A DNA stretch of 64,000 bases, taken from Sporosarcina sp. HYO08 (GTDB lineage: Bacteria > Bacillota > Bacilli > Bacillales_A > Planococcaceae). Position 1 is the stretch's first letter. The number at the start of each line of letters is the position of its first letter. The notes beneath the pieces were generated by a model. That model searched no databases and was not told the DNA's origin. It was given only the letters and a program-made list of their open reading frames with translations. The stretch spans positions 310,001-374,000 of the forward strand of contig NZ_LPUT01000012.1 in NCBI RefSeq assembly GCF_001563475.1. The letters are read 5' to 3'. Below, one piece after another: positions 53,703-63,246 of the stretch. The translations under genes were made by a program, and so were the position numbers.

Positions 53703-53858
53703 CTAAAGCGCCCGTTTACCTGCCAGTAGCTGGATAATGAAAATAATACCCGCTATCACTAGTAAAAGGTGAATAAGTCCACCTCCTACTTTAAATGCAA
53801 GTCCTAGGATCCAAAATGCGAAAAGTGCTGCAATGATCAACCATAAAATTCGACCCAT
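53703..53858 (-). CDS. Small membrane protein, lmo0937/DUF5670-like
   Basis: A 51-residue hydrophobic protein: MGRILWLIIAALFAFWILG, then FKVGGGLIHLLLVIAGII and a basic tail GKRAL. The conserved FKVGGGLIHLLLVIA segment marks the small lmo0937 family common in Firmicutes, of unknown function. GGGAGTGA precedes the ATG at 53858. It is isolated and followed on its strand by the hairpin-rich element. Confidence 0.82.
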   Translation of the reverse strand: MGRILWLIIAALFAFWILGLAFKVGGGLIHLLLVIAGIIFIIQLLAGKRAL

Positions 53859-54008
53859 TTGTAAATCACTCCCTTGATCTGTCTATTTTTGAAATACCCT
53901 AGGAAAGGGAGTGTTAAACAAGTTAGGTTTTCTAACAATCCTATCTCACCGTTGGTAAAACGTCCCGAACACGTGACAAGATGGAACAGTGATCAATCCA
54001 TAAAAAGA

Positions 54009-54390
54009 AGGTGTCTAGCGGAAATCGCCAGACACCTCAGAGTGTAGACAAAGTCGTTTTTTGACTTTGTCTACACTTTTTCAGAAGTGAAAAATAAGTA
54101 ATTAGAATTTCTTCAGCCTGATTGAAAACGCTTGTCAAGGTAGGCAGGCTAAGAGCGCGACGTCCTGTCGCAACGCCTGCATGACTCGCATCGTGCGAGC
54201 CCGCGCGAAGTCGAGCGAAGACGCGAATAGAACTAGAGTTCATGAGCGGACGAGCGGGTGAGGTAGGCATCCTAAGATCGCCGCGTCCTGCGGCAACGGA
54301 TGCATGACCTACATCCTGTAGGCCTCAACGACGGATGCGAGCGTTTGTCAACAGGCTGAGGTGTCTAGCAGCAATCGCCAGACACCTCCT
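54009..54390. repeat. Large hairpin-rich element, copy 2, with two covarying modules
   Basis: Bounded by two direct copies of a hairpin (54010-54038 and 54359-54387, AGGTGTCTAGC...GCCAGACACCT). Inside, a start GCCTGATTGAAAACGCTTGT (54115) pairs loosely with AGCGTTTGTCAACAGGC (54340-54356). Two modules, 54140-54201 and 54263-54324, share loops and linkers, but three stems differ by paired changes: GCAGGC/GCCTGC versus GCATCC/GGATGC; GCGAC/GTCGC versus GCCGC/GCGGC; CTCGC/GCGAG versus CCTAC/GTAGG. The element lies directly after speB. Confidence 0.85.
54041..54081. terminator. Perfect 15-bp terminator hairpin
   Basis: AGTGTAGACAAAGTC pairs with GACTTTGTCTACACT around GTTTTTT, followed by TTTTTC. 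Confidence 0.8.
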
Positions 54391-55242
54391 TTAATCAACA
54401 ATACTTAATAACAATTCCCGCAGCACTTTACAAGCAACAGCCGTTGAAACACCGCTGTGGTCGTAAACAGGGGATAGTTCATTGACATCACAGCCAACGA
54501 TATTCAGTCCGCTCACTTGAAAAATGGCTTGCAGCAACTCTGTGAAACTAACACCGCCTGCTTCAGGTGTTCCAGTTCCAGGGAATACGGAAGGATCCAG
54601 GACATCTAAGTCAATCGTTAAGTAAACGGGTTTGCCCGCTAACTGTCGGGCGACGCGATCCAATCCATCAAAGTTGAATTTATTTGTAAAGACATGCTCT
54701 TTGCCCCATTGGAATTCGCTGCGATCGCCCGAACGGATGCCGAATTGGAAAATACGTCCGTCTCCAAGCAGATCCCATACCCTGCGAATAACTGTCGCAT
54801 GGGAAAGGGGTTCACCGAGATAGTCTTCACGTAAATCTGTATGCGCATCGAACTGAATGACATGTAAATCCGGATACTTTTTAGCCGCTGCGCGTACAGC
54901 CCCGAGCGTAACTAAATGTTCGCCGCCGATCATACAAGGAATTTTACCGTCTGCTAAAACTTGTTCCGTAAAGTCCTCAATTTGCGAAAGAGCTCTTTCT
55001 GTATTGCCGAAGACCAGCTCTAAATCGCCGCCGTCAAATACAGCGATATCTTCTAAATCTTTATCTTGATACGGACTATACGTTTCGAGTCCAAACGAAT
55101 CGCCGCGCATCGCTCGACTCGCAAAGCGCGTGCCGGGACGAAAAGAAGTCGTTGAGTCAAAAGGTGCGCCGAAAATGACAACTTTTGACTCTTCGTATTC
55201 CGCCTCGCAGCCGATAAACGTTTCGACATTTTTACTCATCAT
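54391..55242 (-). CDS. speB: Agmatinase
   Basis: A 283-residue ureohydrolase converting agmatine to putrescine and urea. Manganese ligands are seen in CMIGGEHLVTLG near residue 107, QFDAHTDLREDY near residue 130 and LTIDLDVLDPSVFPGTGTPE near residue 213. It overlaps the end of speE by 11 bases and is the last gene of the speD-speA-speE-speB operon. Its 3' side runs directly into the hairpin-rich repeat, whose first hairpin may act as terminator. Confidence 0.93.
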   Translation of the reverse strand: MMSKNVETFIGCEAEYEESKVVIFGAPFDSTTSFRPGTRFASRAMRGDSFGLETYSPYQDKDLEDIAVFDGGDLELVFGNTERALSQIEDFTEQVLADGKIPCMIGGEHLVTLGAVRAAAKKYPDLHVIQFDAHTDLREDYLGEPLSHATVIRRVWDLLGDGRIFQFGIRSGDRSEFQWGKEHVFTNKFNFDGLDRVARQLAGKPVYLTIDLDVLDPSVFPGTGTPEAGGVSFTELLQAIFQVSGLNIVGCDVNELSPVYDHSGVSTAVACKVLRELLLSIVD

Positions 55243-56083
55243 CGTTCAACTGCTCCTTCACATAATTCGGAAGGGCAAAGGCGCCGACGTGAAGATCCGT
55301 ATTGTAATATTTTGTCTTTAAGCCGAGCTGATTCCAAGCGTTTGCATCTAAATCATTGATCGGATCGAATTTCTTCGATGCAAAACCGAATAACCAATGA
55401 CCGGATGGGTAGGTAGGGATATGCGCTTGATAAACGTGTGTAATCGGGAAAAACTCTACAATTCGTTTATGTGCCCGTTGCATGGGATGCGAGTACTCAT
55501 CATAAAAAGGACTTTCATGCTGATTCACTAAAATCCCGTCTTCCTTCAGCGCCTTATAACAGTTGCCGTAAAACTCTTTTGTAAATAATCCTTCGCCAGG
55601 GCCGAATGGATCTGTCGAATCGACAATGATCAGATCGTATTCATTTTCCTTGTTGCGAACGAATTTTAATCCGTCCTCATAATACAGATTGACCCGTGGA
55701 TCATCGAGTTTTGAAGCGGTCAATGGAATATATTCTCGACAAACATCGACAACCATTTTATCAATTTCCACCATGTCGATTTGTTCGATCGTTTCATATT
55801 TCGTCAGTTCACGAACCGTTCCACCATCCCCAGCGCCGATGACAAGTATTTTTTTAATGCTTGGGTTTGTCGCCATGGGAACGTGAACGATCATGTCGTG
55901 ATAGATAAATTCGTCCTTTTCCGTTACCATCACTAAACCGTCAAGCGTCAAAAGCTTGCCAAATTCAGCTGTTTGCAACACATCGATCTTTTGAAATTCA
56001 CTTTGTCCGGAATAAAGATGCTGCTCCACCTTCATCGAAAAGCGGACGCCAGGTGTATGTTCTTCGGTATACCATACGTTCAT
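55232..56083 (-). CDS. speE: Spermidine synthase
   Basis: A 283-residue aminopropyltransferase making spermidine from putrescine and decarboxylated AdoMet. Seen are YSGQSEFQKIDV near residue 25, the nucleotide-binding ILVIGAGDGGTVREL near residue 80 and the catalytic DSTDPFGPGEGLFTKEFY near residue 155. It starts three bases after speA ends and overlaps speB, consistent with a tight operon. Confidence 0.94.
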   Translation of the reverse strand: MNVWYTEEHTPGVRFSMKVEQHLYSGQSEFQKIDVLQTAEFGKLLTLDGLVMVTEKDEFIYHDMIVHVPMATNPSIKKILVIGAGDGGTVRELTKYETIEQIDMVEIDKMVVDVCREYIPLTASKLDDPRVNLYYEDGLKFVRNKENEYDLIIVDSTDPFGPGEGLFTKEFYGNCYKALKEDGILVNQHESPFYDEYSHPMQRAHKRIVEFFPITHVYQAHIPTYPSGHWLFGFASKKFDPINDLDANAWNQLGLKTKYYNTDLHVGAFALPNYVKEQLNDDE

Positions 56084-56086
56084 TCG

Positions 56087-57541
56087 TCAAGACTCCTTTA
56101 CAACTTTGATCTGTTGAATATCCCGATCTTCCGTGCCTGTTAAAAAGCACCCTTTTTCCTTGGAGTATTCAATATAACTCAAAATCTCGCCAGTAATTCT
56201 TTCGCCTGGCGCTAAGATTGGAATGCCGGGGGGATAGCACATGACGAATTCACTAGAAATCCGGCCTATACTATTTGTAATCGGCAGCCCTTCTTTGTCT
56301 GCATAAAAAGCATCTTGCGGTGTGTAAACGACTTGCGGCTTAATGTATTCATGATCAAATAACCCACTCTTATCTTTCGCGTATCTGCGTTTAATTTCAG
56401 CAAGCGCGGAGATTAAACGTTCAATATCTAACCGCCGATCCCCGACAGAAAGGTAAGCGAGTAAATTTCCGATATCGCCAAATTCAATTTGGATGTCGTA
56501 TTCATCTCGCAAAATGTCGTACACTTCAACGCCCGCAAGTCCGATCTCTAAAGTATGAACAGAAAGTTTCGTCACGTCATAATCATAAACCGTATCGCCA
56601 TTTAATAATTCTTTTGAAAAAGCATAATACCCGCCGATTTTATTAATTTCATCCCGCGTGTATTGGGCCATTTCCGCGACTTTTTGGAAGATTTCTTTTC
56701 CATGCAGCGCTAAATTTCGTCTTGAAATATCCAAAGAGGATAATAGTAAATAAGAGCCGCTTGTCGTTTGGGTAAGGTTAATAATTTGACGCGTATAGCC
56801 TTCGCTTACTTCATTATTAATCAAAAGAAAAGAGCTTTGCGTTAAGGAACCGCCAGATTTATGCATACTGACGGCCGCCATGTCAGCGCCGGCGGCCATG
56901 GCGGATAACGGCAAATCATCGCCGAAATAAAAATGCGTCCCATGCGCTTCGTCTACTAAAACAAGCATATCGTGCGCATGGGCAAGCGTTGTAATCGCCT
57001 GCAAATTGGAACAAATGCCGTAATAAGTTGGATTATTGATCAAAATCGCTTTTGCATCTGGATTGTCCAAAATGGCTTGTTCCACGTCTTTCAAAGACAT
57101 GCCTAAAGGAATACCCAGCTCATTATTGACACCTGGATTGACGTACACCGGAACGGCGCCGCTTATGATCAGGGCATTGATCGCACTGCGATGGACGTTT
57201 CGCGGCAAAATAATTTTTTCGCCAGCCTTGCATGCGGTCATGACCATCGCCTGAACTGCGGAAGTGGTGCCATTGACCATAAAAAAGGCATGTTTTGCGC
57301 CGAATGCTTGCGCGGCTAGTTCCTCCGCTTGCCGAATGACTGAAACCGGATGAGTTAGATTATCCAATGGTTTCATCGAATTGACATCGACAGTCAAGCA
57401 TTGTTCTCCTAAAAAGTCGACCAATGCTTTGTTGCCACGGCCGCGTTTATGGCCGGGCACGTCAAAAGGAACGACGCGCATTGACTTGTAGCGTTCCAAC
57501 GCTTCCACAATTGGGGCGCTTTGTTGTGAAAGTTCCGTCAT
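56087..57541 (-). CDS. speA: Arginine decarboxylase (PLP, Orn/Lys/Arg decarboxylase family)
   Basis: A 484-residue fold-type I PLP decarboxylase predicted to convert arginine to agmatine. The PLP lysine is in [16 protein letters not shown] near residue 232, with [12 protein letters not shown] near residue 195 and [12 protein letters not shown] near residue 87. Arginine rather than lysine as substrate is inferred from the speB partner in the same operon. It overlaps speD by four bases and is followed closely by speE. Confidence 0.92.
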   Translation of the reverse strand: MTELSQQSAPIVEALERYKSMRVVPFDVPGHKRGRGNKALVDFLGEQCLTVDVNSMKPLDNLTHPVSVIRQAEELAAQAFGAKHAFFMVNGTTSAVQAMVMTACKAGEKIILPRNVHRSAINALIISGAVPVYVNPGVNNELGIPLGMSLKDVEQAILDNPDAKAILINNPTYYGICSNLQAITTLAHAHDMLVLVDEAHGTHFYFGDDLPLSAMAAGADMAAVSMHKSGGSLTQSSFLLINNEVSEGYTRQIINLTQTTSGSYLLLSSLDISRRNLALHGKEIFQKVAEMAQYTRDEINKIGGYYAFSKELLNGDTVYDYDVTKLSVHTLEIGLAGVEVYDILRDEYDIQIEFGDIGNLLAYLSVGDRRLDIERLISALAEIKRRYAKDKSGLFDHEYIKPQVVYTPQDAFYADKEGLPITNSIGRISSEFVMCYPPGIPILAPGERITGEILSYIEYSKEKGCFLTGTEDRDIQQIKVVKES

Positions 57542-58374
57542 TTTTTTGAGTCTGTGTCCTCGTAAATATTCGTGCCACTAAAAATTTCAATCATTTCCTT
57601 GCGAAGGTTATTCGTAATTTGCAGACGCTCTTTCGGTGGAAGCTCATAGACGTCTGTATTGTACAAATAATTTTGCAAGTCGAGTTCCTTAATGAGTAAT
57701 TTCGTATGGAAAATATTCGATTGATATACATTGACATCAATCGCATCGTATTTTTCTAACGTATTTTTATCGATATAATCCTGAATGGATGTAATTTGAT
57801 GGTCAATATATAATTTTTTCCCTTGTTCATCGCGTGTAAATCCACGAACACGATAGTCGGTTGTAATAATATCCGAATCGAAACTATCGATTAAATAATT
57901 TAACGCATTAAGCGGAGAAATTTGTCCACAAGTTGAAACTTCGATGTCTACACGGAAAGTTGCAATGGAGTTATCTGGATGATATTCCGGATACGTATGA
58001 ACCGTTACGTGGCTTTTATCTAAATGGCCGACTACTGATTCACGTGTTTTTAAAACATCGACTTCACCTCGGTTACACGACTCATCAATGAGACCGATTG
58101 GAAGTGCTTCTTCTGATATCAAAATGGTCACACTTGCACCTTGTGGGTCATAATCTTGTTTACTTACATTTAATACATGGGCACCAATCATTTCCGTAAC
58201 ATCACAGAGGATGTTCGTTAGTCGTTCGGAATTATATTGCTCATCAATATAGGCAATATAATCCTTTAGTTCTCGCTCACTTTTTGCATAGCTCACATCA
58301 TAGATGTTGAAGCTAAGTGTTTTGGTGAGGTTGTTAAAGCCGTAAAGTTTCAGCTTCTTTTCCAACCCTATCAT
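57538..58374 (-). CDS. speD: S-adenosylmethionine decarboxylase proenzyme (E. coli SpeD type)
   Basis: A 278-residue AdoMet decarboxylase of the long SpeD class, not the short Bacillus SpeH class. The self-cleavage site yielding the pyruvoyl group is [14 protein letters not shown] near residue 118; [20 protein letters not shown] and [15 protein letters not shown] follow as in E. coli SpeD. ATG at 58374 has AGGAGAGG upstream, so the frame to 58416 is rejected. It is first in the polyamine operon and supplies decarboxylated AdoMet to SpeE. Confidence 0.92.
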   Translation of the reverse strand: MIGLEKKLKLYGFNNLTKTLSFNIYDVSYAKSERELKDYIAYIDEQYNSERLTNILCDVTEMIGAHVLNVSKQDYDPQGASVTILISEEALPIGLIDESCNRGEVDVLKTRESVVGHLDKSHVTVHTYPEYHPDNSIATFRVDIEVSTCGQISPLNALNYLIDSFDSDIITTDYRVRGFTRDEQGKKLYIDHQITSIQDYIDKNTLEKYDAIDVNVYQSNIFHTKLLIKELDLQNYLYNTDVYELPPKERLQITNNLRKEMIEIFSGTNIYEDTDSKK

Positions 58375-59036
58375 CACGCCTCTCCTAAAGGTTAAAGTGC
58401 TTATGAATATTTTCATCGAAAAAAATATTCATTATTAAATATAAAGTATAACCAACTCAAGTCAATAATATTTTTAAAAATTACTGTTGGATTCCCGTTA
58501 CACGGATTATTCAGAATTAATGATGTGGATCATCCAAGACATTCTAATTGTCTCTATACTTCATTCCCTAGAAAACCCTAAATAAACACCAATAAGAAAA
58601 CCTCTTCACTTTATGAATGAAGAGGTATTTTTTTGGAATTCCATCATTTAGAAGAATGGTGTCGCAAATTTGCAATTAGTTTGTTATATTGGAATGTCTA
58701 GTGGAGATGTAGGCTGAACGAGAGGGGCATTTAACAGATTTCCGAAAGAATTCCTCTTCCTCAAGCCTGTAAATGTCTATTTCCCCTAATTTTGTGTTAT
58801 ACAATTTATTACTTTCAGAAAACGACATCGCCATTCGATTCCCTTTCTTATTGAAGCCAAATTGAGGGAACGTCATGCTTGTATAGTCCTTATATTTTTT
58901 CTGTTTCGGGTATTTTGCATCTTTACGAAAGTAAATGTGAAAAGTTCAAAAGAACAAGTAAATGTCGAGGAAGCGCCAAAAGAAATGTAAACAAAAAAAG
59001 TGCCGAAGCCTTTTATTTCGTGGCTAAGGCACTTTT
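58375..59036. other. Region upstream of the polyamine operon
   Basis: Contains the terminator-like hairpins at 58600-58634 and 58996-59038. Short frames at 58676-58876 (minus) and 58862-58990 (plus, hydrophobic start and acidic tail) are possible small or decayed genes but lack convincing ribosome binding sites. The speD promoter is not clear by eye. Confidence 0.4.
58600..58634. terminator. Intrinsic terminator-like hairpin
   Basis: ACCTCTTCA pairs with TGAAGAGGT around CTTTATGAA, followed by ATTTTTTT. Confidence 0.75.
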
Positions 59037-59038
59037 TT
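58996..59038. terminator. Bidirectional terminator at the end of the TetR gene
   Basis: AAAAGTGCC...AGCC pairs with GGCT...GGCACTTTT, with A and T runs outside. It overlaps the TetR stop codon by a base or two. Confidence 0.8.
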
Positions 59039-59651
59039 AGGAAACGTACAGACCGTTTGTATACAAATCGGTTAAGCTATCTGCGATTTCATCGATCGTT
59101 TCTGTGAGATGACCGAGAACGAGATCCCACATAATTTGTTCATTCATATGAAACCAGCTTCTTGCGATGAGTGAGGGATTCGCCGATGTTTTTGCCAATC
59201 CGGCTTGCTGCACGTATTGAATGTCTTTCGCAATCCCGTGTATGAAGCGTGTTCGGATTTTATTCCACTTTTCTTCAACGATTGGAGAAACGCCGGCAGC
59301 TTCTTTCAGTACTTGCATCATTTCTTTTTCTTCTAGTGCGGATTGCAAAAAACCGCGTGCTTGCGATGTAATTTGCTCATAAGCTTCAGCTTTCGTTTGG
59401 GGCTGGAAAGATCGATCGGCGATCTCATACATTTTTTGCATAATTGTTTCCATCAGTTCGCAAAAAAGCTCATCTTTATTCGCAAAATATAAATAGGCCG
59501 TACCATATCCTGTTTTGGCGTGCTTGTTAATTTGGGCCATCGTCGCTTTTTGAAAACCATTTTGTAGGAAAATCGTTCGGCCAGCATGTAATAAATTAAT
59601 TCTTGTTTGCTGTGCTTGAAGTTGCCGCTTGGAAAGTTGAGCTGTGTTCAT
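59037..59651 (-). CDS. TetR-family transcriptional regulator
   Basis: A 204-residue regulator. The N-terminal helix-turn-helix region (LLHAGRTIFLQNGFQKATMAQI, then GYGTAYLYFANKDELFCELM) is typical of TetR; the C-terminal ligand domain is not recognisable. AAAGGAG lies upstream of TTG 59654 and ATG 59651. It is divergent from kynU with a 167-base gap, so control of kynurenine breakdown is a reasonable inference but not proven. Confidence 0.85.
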   Translation of the reverse strand: MNTAQLSKRQLQAQQTRINLLHAGRTIFLQNGFQKATMAQINKHAKTGYGTAYLYFANKDELFCELMETIMQKMYEIADRSFQPQTKAEAYEQITSQARGFLQSALEEKEMMQVLKEAAGVSPIVEEKWNKIRTRFIHGIAKDIQYVQQAGLAKTSANPSLIARSWFHMNEQIMWDLVLGHLTETIDEIADSLTDLYTNGLYVS

Positions 59652-59733
59652 CAAGGATCCGTCTCCTTTCAAAATATAGGTTTGACACTATAGTAACGTA
59701 TCCAGGCATATGCGGCAAATATACTGACAATTG

Positions 59734-59781
59734 GTCGATGACTAGATGTCATTGACGTAGTGTCACTAAGGGTGTTAAAGT
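59734..59781 (+). promoter_or_regulatory. Possible operator and promoter between tetR and kynU
   Basis: ATGACTAGATGTCAT (59738-59752) is a 5-bp-arm inverted repeat overlapping a possible -35 box TTGACG (59752-59757), with TAAAGT 18 bases on. TGACACTA and TAGTGTCA also occur as a wider inverted pair across the gap. A TetR operator would be expected here. Confidence 0.4.
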
Positions 59782-59818
59782 GTAAATATACTGAAAATCG
59801 GAACGGGGGAAAGACAAA

Positions 59819-61099
59819 ATGACGACTGTAAATATAACAAAAGAATATGCAACAATGCTTGATCAGCAAAATAAGCTTAAAAAGTATCGTGAAGAATTTT
59901 ATGTTCAGCCAGGTGTTATTTATTTTGATGGAAACTCACTTGGTCTATTATCCAAAAGAGCAGAAACAACTTTATTGGAATTGCTGGATTCCTGGAAAAA
60001 CTTCGGCATTGACGGTTGGTTGAGCGGAGACCATCCTTGGTTTTATCTTTCTGAAAAGCTTGGAAAAATGCACGAGGCGATCGTTGGCGCAAAATCTGGT
60101 GAAGTGATTGTAACGGGTTCGACGACTTCAAATTTGCATCAGCTAGTTGCTACTTTCTATAAGCCAGAGGGCAAGAAGACGAAAATATTGGCGGATGAAT
60201 TGAATTTTCCATCCGATATTTATGCGTTGAAAAGCCAATTGGAGCTACAAGGGTTCGATCCGGCTGAGCATCTTGTACAAGTGAAAAGTCGGGATGGTCA
60301 TACGCTGGCCGAAGAGGACATTATTGCGGCGATGACTGATGAAATTGCTTTAATCGTTCTGCCAAGCGTTCTCTATCGAAGCGGGCAAATTTTAGATATG
60401 GAACGTTTAACAGCAGAAGCCCATAAACGCGGTATTTTAATTGGGTTTGATTTATGCCATTCAGTTGGTTCCATACCGCATGCTTTGCATGATTGGGACG
60501 TGGATTTCGCGTTTTGGTGCACGTATAAACATTTAAATGGCGGACCGGGCTCCGTTGGCGGCTTGTATGTCAATGAAAAGCATTTAGGCAGAGCACCGGG
60601 GCTTGCGGGCTGGTTCAGTTCAAAAAAAGAGAAACAATTCGATATGGAGCACACATTGACTGCCGCAGCGGATGCAAGTGCTTTCCAAGTAGGCACGCCG
60701 CATGTGCTGAGTCTTGCGCCGCTAATTGGTTCGCTGTCGATGTTTGAAGAAACGGGAATGGAAGCAATTCGCGAACAGTCACTCGCGTTAACAGATTACT
60801 TTATGACCTTAATCGATGAAGAATTGAGTGAATATGGCTTTGTCATGACGAATCCGCATGATGAAAAATCAAGGGGCGCACATGTATTCCTTGTGCATGA
60901 AGAAGCGGCCCGTATTTGCAAAGCTTTAAAAGAACATAACGTTATTCCTGATTTCCGTGCACCAAACGGCATTCGGTTAGCTCCGGTCGCACTTTATAAC
61001 ACTTTCGAAGAAGTGTGGGAAGTGGTTCAAGTCTTGAAGAAGATAATGAAGGAAGAGCTGTACAAGAAGTTTGAAAACAAACGGGAAGTTGTTGCATAA
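59819..61099 (+). CDS. kynU: Kynureninase
   Basis: A 426-residue PLP enzyme cleaving kynurenine to anthranilate and alanine. Seen are [16 protein letters not shown] near residue 33, [14 protein letters not shown] near residue 210 and the PLP lysine in [17 protein letters not shown] near residue 238, with a late [18 protein letters not shown]. It is followed 17 bases later by kynB. The third gene of the usual operon, kynA, is not in the window. Confidence 0.93.
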   Translation: MTTVNITKEYATMLDQQNKLKKYREEFYVQPGVIYFDGNSLGLLSKRAETTLLELLDSWKNFGIDGWLSGDHPWFYLSEKLGKMHEAIVGAKSGEVIVTGSTTSNLHQLVATFYKPEGKKTKILADELNFPSDIYALKSQLELQGFDPAEHLVQVKSRDGHTLAEEDIIAAMTDEIALIVLPSVLYRSGQILDMERLTAEAHKRGILIGFDLCHSVGSIPHALHDWDVDFAFWCTYKHLNGGPGSVGGLYVNEKHLGRAPGLAGWFSSKKEKQFDMEHTLTAAADASAFQVGTPHVLSLAPLIGSLSMFEETGMEAIREQSLALTDYFMTLIDEELSEYGFVMTNPHDEKSRGAHVFLVHEEAARICKALKEHNVIPDFRAPNGIRLAPVALYNTFEEVWEVVQVLKKIMKEELYKKFENKREVVA

Positions 61100-61116
61100 A
61101 CGGAGGGGGCTATTTA

Positions 61117-61755
61117 ATGAAGGAACGTGAATGGATCGATATTTCACAGCCGCTGACAAATGATATTGCGGGATGGCCTGGTGACACGCCATTTGAATTT
61201 AAGTTGGCTTATACAAAAGAACAGACCGGCTCCGTCAATATCGGCCAAATTCAAACAAGTTTACATTGTGGAACACATATCGATGCCCCGTTTCACTTTG
61301 ATAATGACGGCAAAAAAGTGCACGAGCTGGACATTAATTTGTACGTAGGTTTATCGCTCATTATAGATGTAACGGGTTGCGAAAGCGTTGGCAAGCGTGA
61401 ATTAGAAGAATTTCCATTAGAAGGAGTCACCCGCTTGCTGCTTAAAACACGGACGGCGGAGGAGACTGACCCGACCCAATTCCCACTGAAATTCACGTAT
61501 CTACGGAAAGACATCGGTCCTTTCTTAAAAGAAAAAGGCATCCGTCTGCTTGGCGTAGATGTTCCATCCGTAGATCCTGTCGACAGTAAAACGATGGACG
61601 CCCATCATTCCTTGCATGACAACGGGGTCAGCATTTTGGAGAACATTATGCTAGGGCATGTTGGGCCAGGAAATTATGATTTGATCGCTCTTCCGCTCGC
61701 TATACAGAACGCAGATGGCAGCCCAGTTCGGGCAGTTGTCCGACCGGTTGAATAG
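61117..61755 (+). CDS. kynB: Kynurenine formamidase (cyclase-type arylformamidase)
   Basis: A 212-residue metal-dependent hydrolase of the bacterial arylformamidase/cyclase family, which turns N-formylkynurenine into kynurenine. The metal motif is SLHCGTHIDAPFHF near residues 49-62, with DISQPLTNDIAGWPGDTPF at the start and GVDVPSVDPVDSKTMDAHHS near residue 147. GGAGGGGG precedes the ATG. Translated with kynU in a two-gene unit. Confidence 0.93.
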   Translation: MKEREWIDISQPLTNDIAGWPGDTPFEFKLAYTKEQTGSVNIGQIQTSLHCGTHIDAPFHFDNDGKKVHELDINLYVGLSLIIDVTGCESVGKRELEEFPLEGVTRLLLKTRTAEETDPTQFPLKFTYLRKDIGPFLKEKGIRLLGVDVPSVDPVDSKTMDAHHSLHDNGVSILENIMLGHVGPGNYDLIALPLAIQNADGSPVRAVVRPVE

Positions 61756-61772
61756 CAGACAAAAGTAGAAAC

Positions 61773-61811
61773 GGGGGTGGTCTCAGAAGTTGTGGGACAG
61801 CCCCTTTTTCA
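61773..61811 (+). terminator. Terminator after kynB
   Basis: GGGGGTGGTCTCA pairs imperfectly with TGGGACAGCCCC, followed by TTTTTC. Confidence 0.65.
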
Positions 61812-62043
61812 AGTTAATAATTTTCTTGGGGATGCGGCTAATTGATTGAGAGGTTGGAAACGGGAGATCGTAAATGTCTTATTATGTATTCTTTTGCTGG
61901 TATGTACCAGTTGAGTATCGTATCATCTAATGATAAAATTAATGTTAATGCAAATAATTCAGACAATTGAAGGTGTATGTACAAAACTGTTATTGTAGTT
62001 AATAAAGATTATTCTAAAATAGAAGCTAAAGGGGGAGAGAAAA

Positions 62044-62769
62044 TTGGAACTTAATGTGAAGAGCCCGATACCACTGCATATCCAACTGAAGGATCGTTTA
62101 CATTTTTTAATAAGCAATGGAAAGTACAAAGAGAAAATACCTAGCGAACGCGAGTTAATGGACATGTACAAGGTGAGCAGAAGTACGGTTAGGGAAGCTG
62201 TTTCGAGGCTTGTCAATGAAGGTGTGCTAGAAAAAGTTCATGGAAAGGGAACTTTTATATCCGTTAAACCGATTGAGGATTGGTTGGGGAATTTAAGCAG
62301 TACGACTGAAATTATTCAAAATATGGGAATGACTCCAGATGCAAAACTAGTTGAACACGGGATCGTGGAGTCGCCAGAAGAAGTGTTTGCAGCAATTGGG
62401 CAAAAGGAAACGTACTATATTAAACGTATCCGTTATGCCAATGGACAGCCGCTTGCGATTGAAAACCAATACTATCCGCTAGAAATAGGTGAAAAATTGG
62501 CTACTTATGATATCGAGAAAGGAACGTTATTCGACATTCTCGAACAACAAATGCAGGTGCAATTGGCAGAAGCGAAGCAAATTATTACGAGTAGTCATCT
62601 ATCAAGTGAAGATGCCAGACTATTAAATGTGCCTAAAAATTTTAATGTGTTGCATACAGAAAGATTGCTAATGGATTATGAAGGAAATTTAATTGAGTAT
62701 TACCGTGCGTCATTTCGTGGTGATATGTATTCTTTTCGGATCCATTTATCAAAGAAAAACAATGGATAA
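62044..62769 (+). CDS. GntR-family regulator with UTRA domain
   Basis: A 241-residue regulator. An N-terminal winged helix (PIPLHIQLKDRLHFLI, PSERELMDMYKVSRSTVREA, VLEKVHGKGTFI) is followed by a UTRA-type ligand domain from about residue 95 (YYIKRIRYANGQPLAIENQYYP, late YRASFRGDMYSFRI). TTG start at 62044 with GGGGGAGAG upstream. It precedes a class III aminotransferase by about 480 bases on the same strand and may control it (inference). Confidence 0.88.
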   Translation: MELNVKSPIPLHIQLKDRLHFLISNGKYKEKIPSERELMDMYKVSRSTVREAVSRLVNEGVLEKVHGKGTFISVKPIEDWLGNLSSTTEIIQNMGMTPDAKLVEHGIVESPEEVFAAIGQKETYYIKRIRYANGQPLAIENQYYPLEIGEKLATYDIEKGTLFDILEQQMQVQLAEAKQIITSSHLSSEDARLLNVPKNFNVLHTERLLMDYEGNLIEYYRASFRGDMYSFRIHLSKKNNG

Positions 62770-63246
62770 ACTAAAAGATCCTGATATCGTACAATTCATC
62801 TAGCCAGTTCTTCACCGAAAGATGTACGGATCGATATTGGGATTATCGTTTTGCTGAACGACTAGTGTGTAGTCTTTTAAAATTACGTGGATGATTGAAT
62901 AGGGACATCTTTCAAGCATTCGCTAGTGTAAAGTGCAATCTATTATAAAAATAAATGTCTCATCAATGGTTAAAAGGCAATGTAATTAAGGAAGAAAGCC
63001 AGTTATTAAGAATCTGAATGACAGTTATGACAAATCCCAATAGGTTAAATTTTTAGAAAAGATTGAATAATAGAGTGTCCTATGGTTTAATAAGGTTGAG
63101 TCAATCATTCAACAACAAACAACTGGTACGGATGACATGACCACACGATGATACTACCATGAAAGGGGAAAGTGGGGAAAACGGTTTCAACTAGTATTTT
63201 AAAAGCGCATCAAATTTTTATTATCTTTCATGAGGGGGAAAGTGAA
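62770..63246. other. Intergenic region before the aminotransferase gene
   Basis: About 477 bases with no credible gene, repeat or clear promoter. GAGGGGGAAAG before the TTG at 63247 is the ribosome binding site. Confidence 0.4.

Noticed and set aside
53469..53729. Frames on both strands over the hairpin-rich element
   Set aside because: They follow the repeat, not a protein; no start signals.
58676..58876. A 66-residue minus-strand frame near the polyamine operon
   Set aside because: No ribosome binding site and no recognisable family; may be a decayed gene.
58862..58990. A 42-codon plus-strand frame with hydrophobic start and tail SSKEQVNVEEAPKEM
   Set aside because: The tail looks protein-like and a terminator follows, but the only start is TTG without a ribosome binding site. 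Not strong enough to annotate.
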